Of a stretch of DNA of 64,000 nucleotides, positions 32,216 to 44,006 are shown in pieces. A program made the position numbers and the translations under genes. The notes beneath the pieces are model-generated. The model was not told where the DNA came from. It did no database searches and saw nothing but the letters and a program-made list of their open reading frames with translations. This DNA is from Aldrovandia affinis (Eukaryota; Chordata; Actinopteri; Notacanthiformes; Halosauridae): contig JAINUG010000543.1 in assembly GCA_029706075.1 (NCBI GenBank), forward strand, positions 1 to 64,000, written 5' to 3'. Position 1 is the stretch's first letter. Every line of letters starts with the position of its first letter.

Positions 32216-34010
32216 AGAACCATTTGACTATGAAGTGTGCAAATCGATGTGTTTTTAGCGAGTAGGCCTACTGTAATAAAAAAAAAGGGTTGGCAGAAAT
32301 GAAATGGGATGGCGTAATCAAGTGTAGCTATTGTGGACGGTGCCTGAAATGATTTTGTAAAAACAACCCCCTCCCCAAAAAAGATCGTCTATTATGTCTA
32401 TAGAACGTGAGTTCGGCTGGTGTATCCTGCCAGTTGCATCGAGTTATACCTCGGAGACAACATTTAGCCTGCAATGCCGCAGATTATAATCCTGCAGCCT
32501 ACACTGCGCTGTCATTAAAACGCCATCGCTTTCCCTATTTAGGGGGGCTTTAGCCCCCGTGTCTTTCATCTCAGCCCCCTGAAAATGTTTAGTCATTCTT
32601 TTCTAAAAAATATTTTTACTATTTTTTAAAATAACAGAGAGAGAGTGGTAGCCTATTTCAACTTTGAGAACGACCACAATTGTGGTGTTTATGTTTTGGG
32701 GGAATGGAACAGTAAATTAATTAAAAATATAGGCTGTGCTTTGCTTTAAATAAAAGGTCAAATCCTAGTATCGCCCCCGCTATATAGACTACTCAGCTAC
32801 ATGTATATATTTATTTTGGCTTCGATTTCAAAATAGCCATTTGCAAAATGGGGCATGAAACAATTTTAGGGCTAAAACATTGTTCAGTCTACTGACGCCG
32901 ACCGAAAGGCTAGACTGAGGGATATGGACACCATTCAACTCGTTTTTCGTACTTTTTATTGAAAAGCGAATAGATTGTGAAACCTGGGAATGCAGACAAC
33001 AAAACATACATAAATCCTCAACATACCCAGCTCTGCACACATTAAATGACTAAGCACAAAGCACACAAATGTTACACAAAGCACACATTAAACACATACT
33101 AACCGTGGCATCCCTCAAGTCCTGGCGTAACACAATGAACCAATGCGCACAGTCTCCCACTTAAGCACCTAATCACAGCCCCCGATATCCCTACGCATAA
33201 CTGGGCACTAGATACGATCAATTCTATTGGCTGAAATATGTACATTGAAACATCCCATCCTAACTGGACAGTACAGACATAAAGAGGACAACATAACAAC
33301 AGAAGATTATAATATTTCGTAATACAATTATTGTCCGTGAGTTGGAAAAGTGGCATCTGCTAGTACGCGAATAATACTAAAAACGCTGCTCAAAATCACC
33401 ATTTGGATTGTTATACGCTAGCTCTGTGGTCTGTGGACGTTGTAAAGACATTTGTTTCGCTTGGAGGGCATGCAACCTTGCAACTACCCTTTAGCTACTT
33501 GCGGGGGAGGCCACGTGGAGGCTGTCTTCGTCTCCGCCCATTGTTATACGCCACTGGAATCGTATCATGTTATTCGATTGTGTATGGATTATTCTCGAAC
33601 GCATGGTGTTGTAGTCAAAATTATAATATGTCAATTGTGTAAAGTAAACTATGTAATAAAATCCAATCGAGTTGATTGGAACTGACTCGAAATAACTACG
33701 TGTATGTATGTATAATGCGTTTCATATGACCATGAAAGTACCGACAGAAAGCATGGAACTCATTTAACATTTTTTTTAAATGTTGGAATCTATCATTGGT
33801 AAACGGAACAGTCCAGGCAAAGGCGTCGGGGACCAGAGAAATCCACTTCCCTCGCTCCCTCCTGCGACCTCGCACTCGCTGCGCGAACGTGGCCCGTTCC
33901 TCGCGCAGGCTCCAGTCCTCGTCTTCGCGCCATCTCGCGTTCGCGTGCTAGGAACTCGAAAGATTCCCGAAGTAAAAGGAGAGCCCGCAGGGGCTGGGGA
34001 GGTGAGGTAA
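32216..34010. other. Mostly unrecognised; CpG-rich patch at 33800-34000
   Basis: AT-rich up to 33780 with no recognisable exon. 33810-33990 is GC/CpG-rich (CGCGAACGTGGCCCGTTCCT, CGCCATCTCGCGTTCGCGTG) and runs into the foldback element; 36256-36375 on the other side is also CpG-rich, so the two may once have been one CpG island. Confidence 0.45.
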
Positions 34011-36255
34011 CGCTGTGATGGCAATATCAGTCCGGGTGCCAATATGAGCCCTAGGTGATGTAATCCGGGTGAATATCAGTCCGGGGCGATGTCATGGGAA
34101 TTTTGGACTGCAGTTGCTATGCCAACATGACGTGCTCGCATTCCTGAGTGAGAAAACGCGAAAGAATGTGTCCGGGGTGAAAGAATGTGTCCAGGGTGAA
34201 AGAATGTGTCCGGGGTGAAAGAATGTGTCCAGGGTGAAGTTAGCTGCCTTGCTACGAACATAATATATGAAATATAATATAGAATTATAGGCTATTATAA
34301 TGATATAGCTAGCTAGCTACGGACATAATTGTATCCTTTGTCTGTTCAGCTGCACAGTTAAATTCGCTGCCTTGCTACGAATATAATATATGAAATATAA
34401 TATATAATTATATTATAATGATATAGCCAGCTAGCTACGGACATAATTGTATCCTTTGTCTGTTCAGCTGCACAGTTAAATTCGCTGCTTTGCTACGAAT
34501 ATAATATATGATAACACCATTATCATTTCCTTTTTGTATAGGAGCTGTGCTTATATTGTTAATTGTTTTAGATTTTACGTTGTGTTAGTGATGCTAGTGG
34601 GGCAGGAGTTCGCTGTTTCACACATAATAATAATAGATATATCATATATCCTGACATTCCTTGAGTAGCCTTCGCGTTTAATGGATGTAAATGCTAGCTA
34701 ACATCACCGACAGGGTGGCTGTGACATGAAGATAGGACAGGTAGCAGGTAGGTTACAAAGCAATGGGTATTTATTTACACAGTGTACAATATAGCCATGG
34801 ATGGATTTAAATCCCAGCAACAGTATTCTGAATTACTGAGTTATGTTACACCACCTCATCCAATTGTCGGATGGACTAGCTTGCTATGTATACAACAAAT
34901 AACAGTGCAAGGTTTAAAATGATGGTGTGTGTGTGTGAAAGAAATCAACTAGTCTTGTGGGTACTACAGTAAGTTAATATAGCAAACTAGTCCATCCCAC
35001 GTTATGGCCTGTTATCTGTGAAATGAACTCTTGTAACGTTACCCACATGAGTTGAGCATAAACACTGTCGGTGACGTTAGCTAGCATTTACATCCATTAA
35101 ACGCGAAGGCTACTCAAGGAATGTCAGGATATATGATATATCTATTATTATTATGTGTGAAACAGCGAACCCCCCCCCCCCACTAGCATCACTAACACAA
35201 TGTAAAATCTAAAACAATTAACAATATAAGCACAGCTCCTATACAAAAAGGAAACAATAATGGTGTTATCACAATTTTTATTTTACTAGCAAATATTTCA
35301 CTAGCCATCTAAGCAGGCAATCCATATATTATGTTCGTAGCTAGGCAGCGAACTTAACTGTGCAGCTGAACAGACAAAGGATACAATTATGTCCGTAGCT
35401 AGCTGCCTATATCATTACAATAGCCTATAATTCTATATTATAATTCATATATTATATTCGTAGCTAGGCAGCGAACTTAACTGTGCAGCTGAACAGACAA
35501 AGGATACAATTATGTCCGTAGCTAGCTGCCTATATCATTATAATAGCCTATAATTCTATATTATAATTCATATATTATATTCGTAGCAAGGCAGCGAACT
35601 TAACTGTGCAGCTGAACAGACAAAGGATACTATTATGTCCGTAGCTAGCTGCCTATATCATTATAATAGCCTATAATTCTATATTATATTTCATATATTA
35701 TATTCATAGCAAGGCAGCGAACTTAACTGTGCAGCTGAACAGACAAAGGATACTATTATGTCCGTAGCTAGCTGCCTATATCATTATAATAGCCTATAAT
35801 TCTATATTATAATTCATATATTATGTTCGTAGCAAGGCAGCTAACTTAACTGTGCAGCTGAACAGACAATGCATATTGTTATGTCCGTAGCTAGCTGGCT
35901 ATATAATTATTATATAATTATATATTATATTTCATATATTATGTTCGTAGCAAGGCAGCTAACTTAGCTGTACATCTTATTCGTAGCTAAATTACATCAC
36001 CCGGACACATTCTTTAGCGTTTTCTCACCCTGGACACATTCTTTCACCCCGGACACATTCTTTAGCGTTTTCTCACCCTGGACACATTCTTTAGCGTTTT
36101 CTCACTCAGGAATGCGAGCACGTCATGTTGGCATAGCAACTGCAGTCCAAAATTCCGATGACATCACCCGATGACATCGCCCCGGACTGATATTCACCCG
36201 GATTACATCACCTAGGGCTCATATTGGCACCCGGACTGATATTGCCGTGACAGCG
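34011..36255. mobile_element. Foldback-type element: 2.2-kb imperfect palindrome with tandem-repeat arms
   Basis: The outer ends pair (GGCAATATCAGTCCGGGTGC at 34020; inverted at 36246). Inward of about 220 bp of matched sub-terminal sequence are GAAAGAATGTGTCCGGGGT repeats. Then come 123-bp tandem units, about 2 on the left (34251-34500) and 5 on the right (35336-35945) in opposite orientation. An inner 200-bp stem (34511-34712 with 35063-35275) surrounds a loop of about 350 bp (34713-35062) with no obvious coding. Flanks GTGAT/GTGAC might be a 5-bp target duplication. The architecture resembles Drosophila foldback/Galileo elements; relationship unknown. Confidence 0.85.
35336..35945. repeat. 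123-bp tandem array (5 units) in the right foldback arm
   Basis: CGTAGCTAGGCAGCGAACTT or CGTAGCAAGGCAGCGAACTT begins units at 35336, 35459, 35582, 35705 and 35828, with exact 123-bp spacing; a partial sixth starts at 35946. Each unit carries GTGCAGCTGAACAGACAAAG. Confidence 0.92.
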
Positions 36256-36395
36256 CCTGCAGACAGGTGATCCAAAGCACTGATACTTTTACGACAGCTG
36301 ATTTACTCACGCCATTAAGCCCGAGAGTTCACGGAGGTTCAGCCACAAAAAAGAGCGCGCGGCGCCGCAGGGAAGGTTCCATCATGCTATACACA

Positions 36396-36760
36396 GACAA
36401 ACACTTACACACACACACGCACGCACATAAGCACACAAACACACACACACGCACACACGCACACACACATAAGCACACAAACACACACATAAGCACACAA
36501 ACACACACACACACACACATAAGCACACAAACACACACACATTATATATACACACACACACACTCACACACATATATATACACACACATAAGCACACACA
36601 TAAGCACACACACATGCATAACACACATGTACGCATACGCACACACAAACACATGCACACACGCACACACAGACACTCACACAAAAATGAACACAGACAC
36701 ACAGCACACACACATGCACAACATGCACATATGCACAACACACACACACACACACACATT
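36396..36760. repeat. CA-rich microsatellite region
   Basis: CACACA runs interspersed with GCACACATAAG units; reading frames across it are artefacts. Confidence 0.95.
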
Positions 36761-36894
36761 TGTACATAACCACCTTAATGTGTATTTTTTTATATACTAC
36801 TACTAATAATAATAACAATAATATAATACACACTATTTGCATTGTTACTAATATCACTATAGGCGTTGTCATTGCTGTTATCATTGTCACCATT

Positions 36895-37015
36895 CATGCA
36901 CTGATCTCTTGCGCGAACTATGATTGTTCCTACCATGTATTTATGCACATCTTGTAAGTCGCTCTGGATAAGAGTGTCTGCTAAATGCTTAAAATTTAAT
37001 GTAAATGTATCGTAT
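36895..37015 (+). mobile_element. CR1/L2-like LINE 3' tail
   Basis: TGCACTGATCTCTTGCGCGA, TGTAAGTCGCTCTGGATAAG and TGTCTGCTAAATGCTTAAAA: the same 3' end as the LINE at 750-1943. Confidence 0.75.
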
Positions 37016-38351
37016 TTTTTTTACAATCATAGTTATCGTTAATCATGTAATTCTCTATAATGAATGTTTTGTGATATGTAGACTTAGTTCTTCCTAGTAT
37101 AGCTGATTTTAGACTAGTAGCCTACTAAAACGGTATATTATAAATGATTCTATCAATTGCATTTGCAGTTATATACAATCACAATTTAAGTTGTGAGAAC
37201 TGCAAGATGTTATGCCAAGTATTTTATTGTGTGATGGCGGTATATGTGATGATAGTTTATTTTGCCATGTGTAGGCTAACGTTTGGTATAGGTATTTTTT
37301 TCAAACTACATTTACCATCCTGCTTTGCACGAACGCGTCGGGTGAGCCGCGTGCTGCTGTACCTGCTGTGCTCTCCTAGAATGGCTCAGTCTGGACTCCG
37401 GCGTGTATCGCCTGGGAGATGCGCGAGTCGCTGAGAGGCGCTTCACGGGACTCCGCGCTCGTGAAAACCGCTGGAACCGAGATAAACGTGGATTTGGGTG
37501 GATTACGAATTTCACACAAAAACTTGGAAGTGGTCTTCGTTTTCCCTACTTCTTTTCTTGCTCTACCTGAAATTGGTGGAGTTTAAGTTGGAGTCCTTTG
37601 GAGTCCCCACTTCCAAAGGCACAATGTGGATAGATATTCCAAGTAGCCTGATATTGGAAGTTGCCCGAGGAAAACGTTTTGGTATGGATTTACCATTTTT
37701 CTTGGATGCCTCGCGTGCGTGGGTTTTTACTCGTTTCGGGAATTTGTACGTCTCGTTGCACGTATACAAGCAACACGTCGGTTTTACCGCCTTTGTACGT
37801 ATTTGGGATCTCATAATCGCATGAAGGATGGGCTATGGATGTTCCACCTCAGTTATTTTTCTTTCATTACAGCGAGCCGGAATGACTCCCGCACTGGGAC
37901 CCCGGAGCTCCGACATAACCCTTTGGCCTTCGGGAGACCCTGTCCTTGGCGTGAATTGCTCCTTGCTCAGGAGAACGCTGTCAGCTTTTGATAACTCATC
38001 ACGGCGCGGTGAGCTGGCCCCAGTTTGTGCAGTCGGTCTTGGGTCCAACCGTGTATTTGCTGTAGCCTATACGAGCACGGCCATCATGCCAGGAATAAAA
38101 CGTGGATTATATTTTTGTGGATTACACATGGACGAAACGACGCAAGCAACATTGGAGTAATAAATCAGTCGATGTGGAATGAATTCATTATGGCAACGCC
38201 GCATATTATAGGTAAATAGCTACGCCTTTTAATCATACGTGTTGGGATCTGCTGTTTGGACTCGAGACGTAGCCTATAGCCTAAGCTACCGAACGAATTG
38301 TGTTCTTTGTGGAGGTACTCGTTTACGGTGTGTGGATGAACGTATCAACGA
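37016..38351. other. CpG-rich block, possible promoter/first exon
   Basis: 37320-38160 is CpG-rich and low in repeats with several overlapping short frames, none matching a family I know. On the plus strand ATGGCAACGCCGCATATTAT (38190) is followed by AG and GTAAAT, a possible start codon close to a splice donor. A long 5' untranslated exon would explain it; this is conjecture. Confidence 0.35.
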
Positions 38352-38359
38352 CTGTTGAC

Positions 38360-41300
38360 CATAGGCGCCGATTTATGTTTCTGCCCGTGGGTGCTCAATA
38401 CCCAGGACATTTTGAGCGTCAAACATTTCAATTCCTGCATTCAAATTTGTATGCACCAATTTGTGCCTTTTCTGCATCAATGTATGGTGGAAATGTCTTT
38501 ATTTAGCCTATGTAATTATGGAATATAAGCACCAGAGTGCTTTTTGACAACTTCAGCATAGTTAACGTTAGTTAACCCAAACTAGTACGTTACCTAAAAA
38601 GACGTTACACAAGCCGTTTTCATAGGGTTGCTATTCGTTGTGCTCTAGCCAGCCAGCTTGGCCATAGGAACATGTACAGTACCCATCCCCACGCCCAATA
38701 AACCTTGTGCAATAACCATAGCCTACATGAGTTAGCTATATACGGATTTGGAAAAAGTAGTCAAACGCACGCAGATCAGCACCATACAGCGACCGACACG
38801 CGCGCGCGCACACACACACAAAATATTTACAGGGATTGGAGATCAAAAGTTTACAATAGTGAAACGCTCGAAAGTCATCAATGCCATAGAAATGATTTAG
38901 TAAAAAGGCTCACATCATCACATGAACATAAATCATAGGCCAAGTGCACAGTCCAACACAATCCGGCACCACCGTAGTACACCCATAAAGAACGCAACAT
39001 AGCCTACCCTAGCATAAAGGGCCTAACAAGCCAAACAAGTTATAATATTGTAATATTGCAATGATGCAAAGAAAGCATAAGCGCACAGAGCAAAATACAG
39101 TCAATTAATTAACCAACACATAGGCCCACACAGTAGCCTACCCTACAAGCCAAACAAGTTATAACGCGCAATGACGCAAAGCATAAGCGCATGCAGTAAA
39201 ATAGTCAATTAAATAACCATCAACACATAGGCCCACACAGCTACTAAATATTAAAAAATGGATTTGTTTTTCACTCACCATTGATGTTACCTCTTTAGGA
39301 GGAAAGTGTTGCTCCTTGCAGCCGTGCGCTTGATGAATTCATCAGCGATTGCATCCAGGCTCCTACTCTGTGACACTTTCTTGTGACAGTTCAATACAGC
39401 AACATGGTTCAGTTTTTCTTGCCCCATTGTGGATCGCAGATAGGTTTTAAGACGCCGCAGGCCTGAAAATGACCTTTCTGAAGTGCAGGATGTTACCGGG
39501 ACAGTCAGTGCGAGTTTCACCAGTTTGGTCATCTCTGGCAACAAGGTTCTCAGGTGCTCTCCTTGGTCGCCTTTCAGGAAGTCCACTACATCTTGAAATG
39601 TAGCTAGGCACACTCCTCGTTGTTTTGCTACGTCCGTGCACATATCACGATGCAGTGTCAGCCTGACTTCATCCAAATCATCCCCATGGAACTGCACGAT
39701 GCTTTTGCAGTCGCCCTTTCCGGTCACAAAGTCCTCAACATCTTGCATGTGTTTGAATGCAGAAGGACTAAATCTGCAATCCAGGGATGTTGATGCTGTA
39801 TCCATGATCTCAAAGTATTGCTGTCGGTACATTGCCTCTGGTGTTTGAAAGCTGTGTGGCGGCGCACCTCCATCCAGTCGGCGGGGAATCTTTCTTGGTT
39901 TTGGCACAGTTGGGCTCTCCAAGTTCAGGTCATGTGCTGCTGCGGTAGTGTCTTCCCAAAAGTCTTGGAATCCTTCTTCACGAAGAGACCTTATGTCCTC
40001 TCTGAGTGTGTCAACCATCTGTCTAGCTTCCTGTAGGTGCAGCTGGCTCTTTTGGAGTGCGGCATTGACTGTTTCCATGCGAGAAGAATTTCAGCATGAG
40101 TTTCAACGAGAAAGAAGTGCTAAACTTCTGCAGGTGCACAAGCAGACCGTTGGCTTTACCTCCTGCATCACCTTTGTCGTTTAAACACAGGTCCTCGAGA
40201 AATTCCATTAGTGCACTGTAGTTGGAAGCAATGGATTGTAACGAGGCCGTTTTCACGGTCCAGCGCGTTGGGCACAGAGGTCTCAAAGACGGTGCTTCTT
40301 TGCCTTGAAACTCTTGGAACCAGCTGAGTCGCTTTGCGAATTTCTGATCAGTGTTATCATGTCACGAATAAGTACCATGAAGTTGCGACATGCATGAATG
40401 GTTTGGACGATATCATGCACAACCAAATTCACAACATGCGCGGTGCAATGGATGTATAGTGCTCGGGGCTCCTGTTCCTGCACGCGATCCTGTAGGCCTG
40501 TTCGAATGCCAGACACATTTGACGCGCCGCCGTAGCACTGTCCTCTACATTTACTGATTGGCAGTGAGAATCGCATCAGCACGTCTTTTAACAGCTGAAA
40601 AGTGCGTCTGCTGTTGTTTTTGGTGTCTCATAAAATCCAACAAAAAGTTCCTCTGGCTCCAGATTTTCAGTCACAAAACGGAAACAGACAGACACCTGCT
40701 CTTTGACCGTAATGTCGGCTGTCTCGTCCATAATCACAGAGAAAAACTCAGCAGACTTTATTTCTTCAAGTAGAGTTCTCAGCACATCATGGGCCATGAT
40801 TTCAATCATCTCGTTTAGGATGTCATGAGATAGCCACTTGCTCTCCTTACGAGCCAGCCATGATTGTAACTCTGGGATATCTCGAGCACGCACGTTTAGC
40901 AACTGGGTCAAATTGGACTCCTCGTCTGTTTTTCCCGAATGGCCAGTCCCTGGCACGAAAGATATTGGATAGAGGATAGGATACCCAACAAAGCTATTCT
41001 TGCATCAGCCATCTCCTTTTGTTTACCGGCAGAAATCGAAACGGCAACATTAACACCCGCATTAGCAGCGGCAACAATGCTAACAGCAGCTCGATGCAGA
41101 TTTGACTTCTCGTGGAATCGGAATCGTTCTAGTGCTTTAGCCCAGCTGGAAAAGCCATCTTGTACAAAAAGCTTTCAAAGATTCTTGATCGTGTGATGTG
41201 GATGGGCGGGGCACCCATGTTTTTAGCTGTAGTGCAAACCTCACAAAATACCTTATTTTTGTGGCTTCATAGGCTATCCAGGGGAATTTTACTTTCCAGC

Positions 41301-41793
41301 TAGCTTGATACATCCGTCCCTTCTTTTGTCCATGTTCGCTGCTGCGGTTGTCGTTACCTTCATTAAGGTTAGCACTAGTTGACTGGGCACTGCTGAAGGC
41401 ACTGGTGGTGGAACTGGAAGTCGCAACATCACTTGATAATTTCGGTTTTTTAATGACAAACTTGTCCATTTTATATGCTAGGAGGACGGTAGAGTAGCTA
41501 ACGATACAGCGGATTTAGCTAACGTAACGACACTCTCTCTGCTCTCTTGGCGGTTAATGACTTCGCTTGCTCTGAAATCACATTAAAGCTCTGACTTTTG
41601 AGTTGGTGGATTAACATGTTTTGCAACGTGGGCTATGCCGCGCAGCGTATGCTAGGTGGAGTTTGCTATCAAATCAATGTAAATTTGGCTCGGCGGCATT
41701 ATACAGATGTCAAGTGCATAATTTTCCCCGTGGGTGCTCGGCCTTCTCCGTGGGTGCTCGGGCCCCGGAGCACCCACGGGATCGGCGCCTATG
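38360..41793 (-). mobile_element. Nearly complete hAT transposon, 3.4 kb, perfect target duplication
   Basis: Ends CATAGGCGCCGATTTATG and (inverted) CATAGGCGCCGATCCCGTGG. Perfect 8-bp duplications CTGTTGAC (38352-38359, 41794-41801). Sub-terminal GTGGGTGCTC repeats occur at both ends. Encodes the transposase at 39287-41469. The insertion splits the CpG-rich region 37.3-42.1 kb. Confidence 0.95.
39287..41469 (-). pseudogene. hAT transposase (ZMYM1-like), several frameshifts
   Basis: Order on the minus strand: MDKFVIKKPK start (41469) and YQASWKVKFPW, a TTF-type zinc-finger motif; DGFSSWAKALERFRFHEKSN in another frame (about 41140); FFSVIMDETADITVKEQVSV (catalytic-core Asp); CRGQCYGGASNVSG and YIHCTAHVVNLVV; CPTRWTVKTASL; and the C-terminal dimerisation block CTSERSFSGLRRLKTYLRST (39440-39480). 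This is the hAT layout in which the TTF finger binds TIRs and the RNase H-like core cuts. At least four frame changes are visible but most motifs survive, so inactivation looks recent, or some changes are sequencing errors. Confidence 0.85.
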
Positions 41794-41801
41794 CTGTTGA
41801 C

Positions 41802-42349
41802 TTCGTGTTTTTGCACGACTCGGGTTATTTGCATCGGTCGCCCAGGTGGGGTAGACGCCATGGCATCGATCGTGTCGAAGGTCTTGGACGCGGACCACGT
41901 GACAGCGTGCGTTGTCGCGTTTTTCGCTCGCGGTCGGGAGCGGTGTTTGCTGGCCGAGTTCACGGCCCTTCGGCCCCCGATCGCAGCCTCTGGGAGTTCG
42001 TCTGCACACGGCTCACTTTCCATTTCTGTTCCGTTACTTTTCATCCGAGGACATTCGGAGAAACAGCGCCAAGCCAAGGGTGTTCGTGTTCGGTTTTTTT
42101 GAAGAGTAGCCCTCGGAACACATGTGCTGCAGCCTCGCGTTAGCCTTTTGTCAAAGTATTCCGATCTGTTTGTCAAAGGTATTTAAACTTTCTCTGCAAT
42201 TTTATGGAGTGTAGTTCTATGCCCTTAGGCAAACCCACTCGCATTCGAGTCAATAGAAATTAACAATACTGTAGTATTTAATTATGCCTTTTACGCTATG
42301 CTATCATAGTTATAGCCCATCTATTATAGTTATGCTATTAATACCAAGA

Positions 42350-42384
<35 letters not shown>

Positions 42385-42900
42385 GGCGGGCAACATTCCT
42401 TTTGTGAATAGATTTTTGCACCATTCGTGTTTTCTGTTTGCACCTCATACAATATTAGAGCCATTTATCTAGAGAAGTGCAATAACAGCTGCCCGAATAC
42501 CGCGCACCAAATACCTCCAAATAAGCATCAACTTGCGCTCTGAGAAGTAGAGACCGCAGCTGTTAACACGTGCTGTTCTTTCAGCAATTCCCTCCGATGT
42601 ACTGCGCAGGCGAACTTTTAATTACAACTTTGCATGGTTTGACGTGTCACTCGTTGCAGACTAATATCATTTACTGGACAGGCAGCCTTAACGCTGTTAG
42701 GCAAGGGCTGCGCTTGCCTCCGAATTGCCCGCTGAAAGTTGTGACGAGGGCGTCATTTTTATTCTCCAAGCCAGCGACGCATAATGGCTCCGCTCAGGTG
42801 TGACTATAAACAACATCGCGCAACACTGTTGCCATGGTGCCGTGTAGAATACAGGATGTCCTGTTTACGTAAACCGCCGTGGAGTGTGGGAGTTCTTGGC
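41802..42900. other. CpG-rich then AT-rich sequence, no gene recognised
   Basis: 41802-42130 is CpG-rich and continuous with 37.3-38.35 kb if the hAT is removed. Frames there (41598-42143) lack family resemblance. (GT)n lies at 42352-42381. Confidence 0.4.
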
Positions 42901-42904
42901 ATGG

Positions 42905-43265
42905 AGTTGTTTAAAAAAAAAAAAAACTCACTCAACAAACCCACCTTTTCAGACTCCACTACCACTGAATTCTGTACAACTAGCCAATTGTCATCACCAC
43001 TGCCTACTTGCTCAATACTTTTGTATATGTATCCTTGCTTATGTGACTTACTCCTCATTTAAAAAAACTAAACAAAAAAAAATCGAACCTTTTCCTTCCC
43101 AGTGTTACAGGTATGGTACGCAGCTGCCTGCAATGATGTCTATCGCTGTATTCCTGCACTGATCTATTGCGCAAACTATGATTGTTCCTACCATGTATTA
43201 ATGCACATCTTGTAAGTCGCTCTGGATAAGAGCGTCTGCTAAATGCTTAAAATGTCAAATGTAAC
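42905..43265 (+). mobile_element. CR1/L2-like LINE 3' UTR copy
   Basis: Same order as the inverted 750-1050 segment: A-run, CCCACCTTTTCAGACTCCAC, then CCTTCCCAGTGTTACAGGTA, then GTAAGTCGCTCTGGATAAGA. Confidence 0.8.
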
Positions 43266-43319
43266 CTGCGTGGCATGTGCCTGTTTTGTCATTTTGCCTC
43301 TCAGAAAACATTTCCCCAC

Positions 43320-43415
43320 ATTACTAGAGGGGGATTGACATAGAAATAATGGGTCTAATTGGCTACCAAATTGGGAGAAAAACTGGATAAAAATCAGAAA
43401 CAAAAATGATTATAA
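43320..43415 (+). mobile_element. SINE family 1, tail fragment
   Basis: GGTCTAATTGGCTACCAAAT and GGGAGAAAAACTGG only. Confidence 0.65.
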
Positions 43416-43439
43416 TAATAATAATACTAATCTTTAGAA

Positions 43440-43585
43440 ATTAATTCACCGTGAATTAGCCGCTGTGCTGCTGGCGGGGAGCGGAGAGGTGTCCGGGAGG
43501 CAGATCTGAACCTGCAACCTCTTGAGTTAACTAGCTCCCTTCCCAAGCCATTGTACTGCACTGCCACCTTGCTGTGTCTCTGAGC
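43440..43585 (-). mobile_element. SINE family 3-like head fragment
   Basis: Minus strand: GGTGGCAGTGCAGTACAATG, GAGGTTGCAGGTTCAGATC, resembling the tRNA-like head of family 3. Confidence 0.45.
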
Positions 43586-43751
43586 AGCTCGTGTCTGCAC
43601 TGTCTCAGGTTTATGTGTGAGAGAGGAACAAGGCCAGCCCTGTTCTTCTGCGGTGAGGCTCTGAGGGGAACGCTGAGCTGGCCAGTTCCCCCAACACACC
43701 TGGAGGGGCCTTTGTTTGGGCTCAGCTACAGGGCCCAAATGTGACTGCTAC

Positions 43752-43900
43752 ACAGGGCCCACTCTACTGCCCCACAGGCCCAGAACTCTACTGCCCCACA
43801 GGGTCTGAACTCTATTGCCCCACAGGGTCTGAATTCTACTGCCCCACAGGGTCTGAACTCTACTGCCCCACAGGGCCCCACTACTGCCCCACAGGGTGGA
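43752..43900. repeat. 24-bp minisatellite, about 6 copies
   Basis: CTCTACTGCCCCACAGGGTC plus TGAA, repeated with small changes; it reads as an 8-residue YCPTGSEL repeat in one frame but there is no sign it is translated. Confidence 0.9.
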
Positions 43901-43975
43901 CACCACAGCGCTCCTGTCTGACCTCACGTAAGCTTCCCTGTGTTTGCATGCTTCCTCAAGAGCTCATGCGCCAGC

Positions 43976-43984
<9 letters not shown>

Positions 43985-44006
<22 letters not shown>

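Noticed and set aside
35336-35945. CRISPR-like array
   Set aside because: Units are 123 bp with no unique spacers; this is a tandem satellite within a foldback element, and the genome is eukaryotic.
37498-37824. 109-codon plus-strand frame in the CpG-rich block
   Set aside because: No domain, no homology I recognise and several overlapping alternative frames; more likely untranslated sequence.
41598-42143. 182-codon plus-strand frame
   Set aside because: It crosses the hAT right end and its target duplication at 41793/41801, so it is a fusion of transposon and flank, not a gene.
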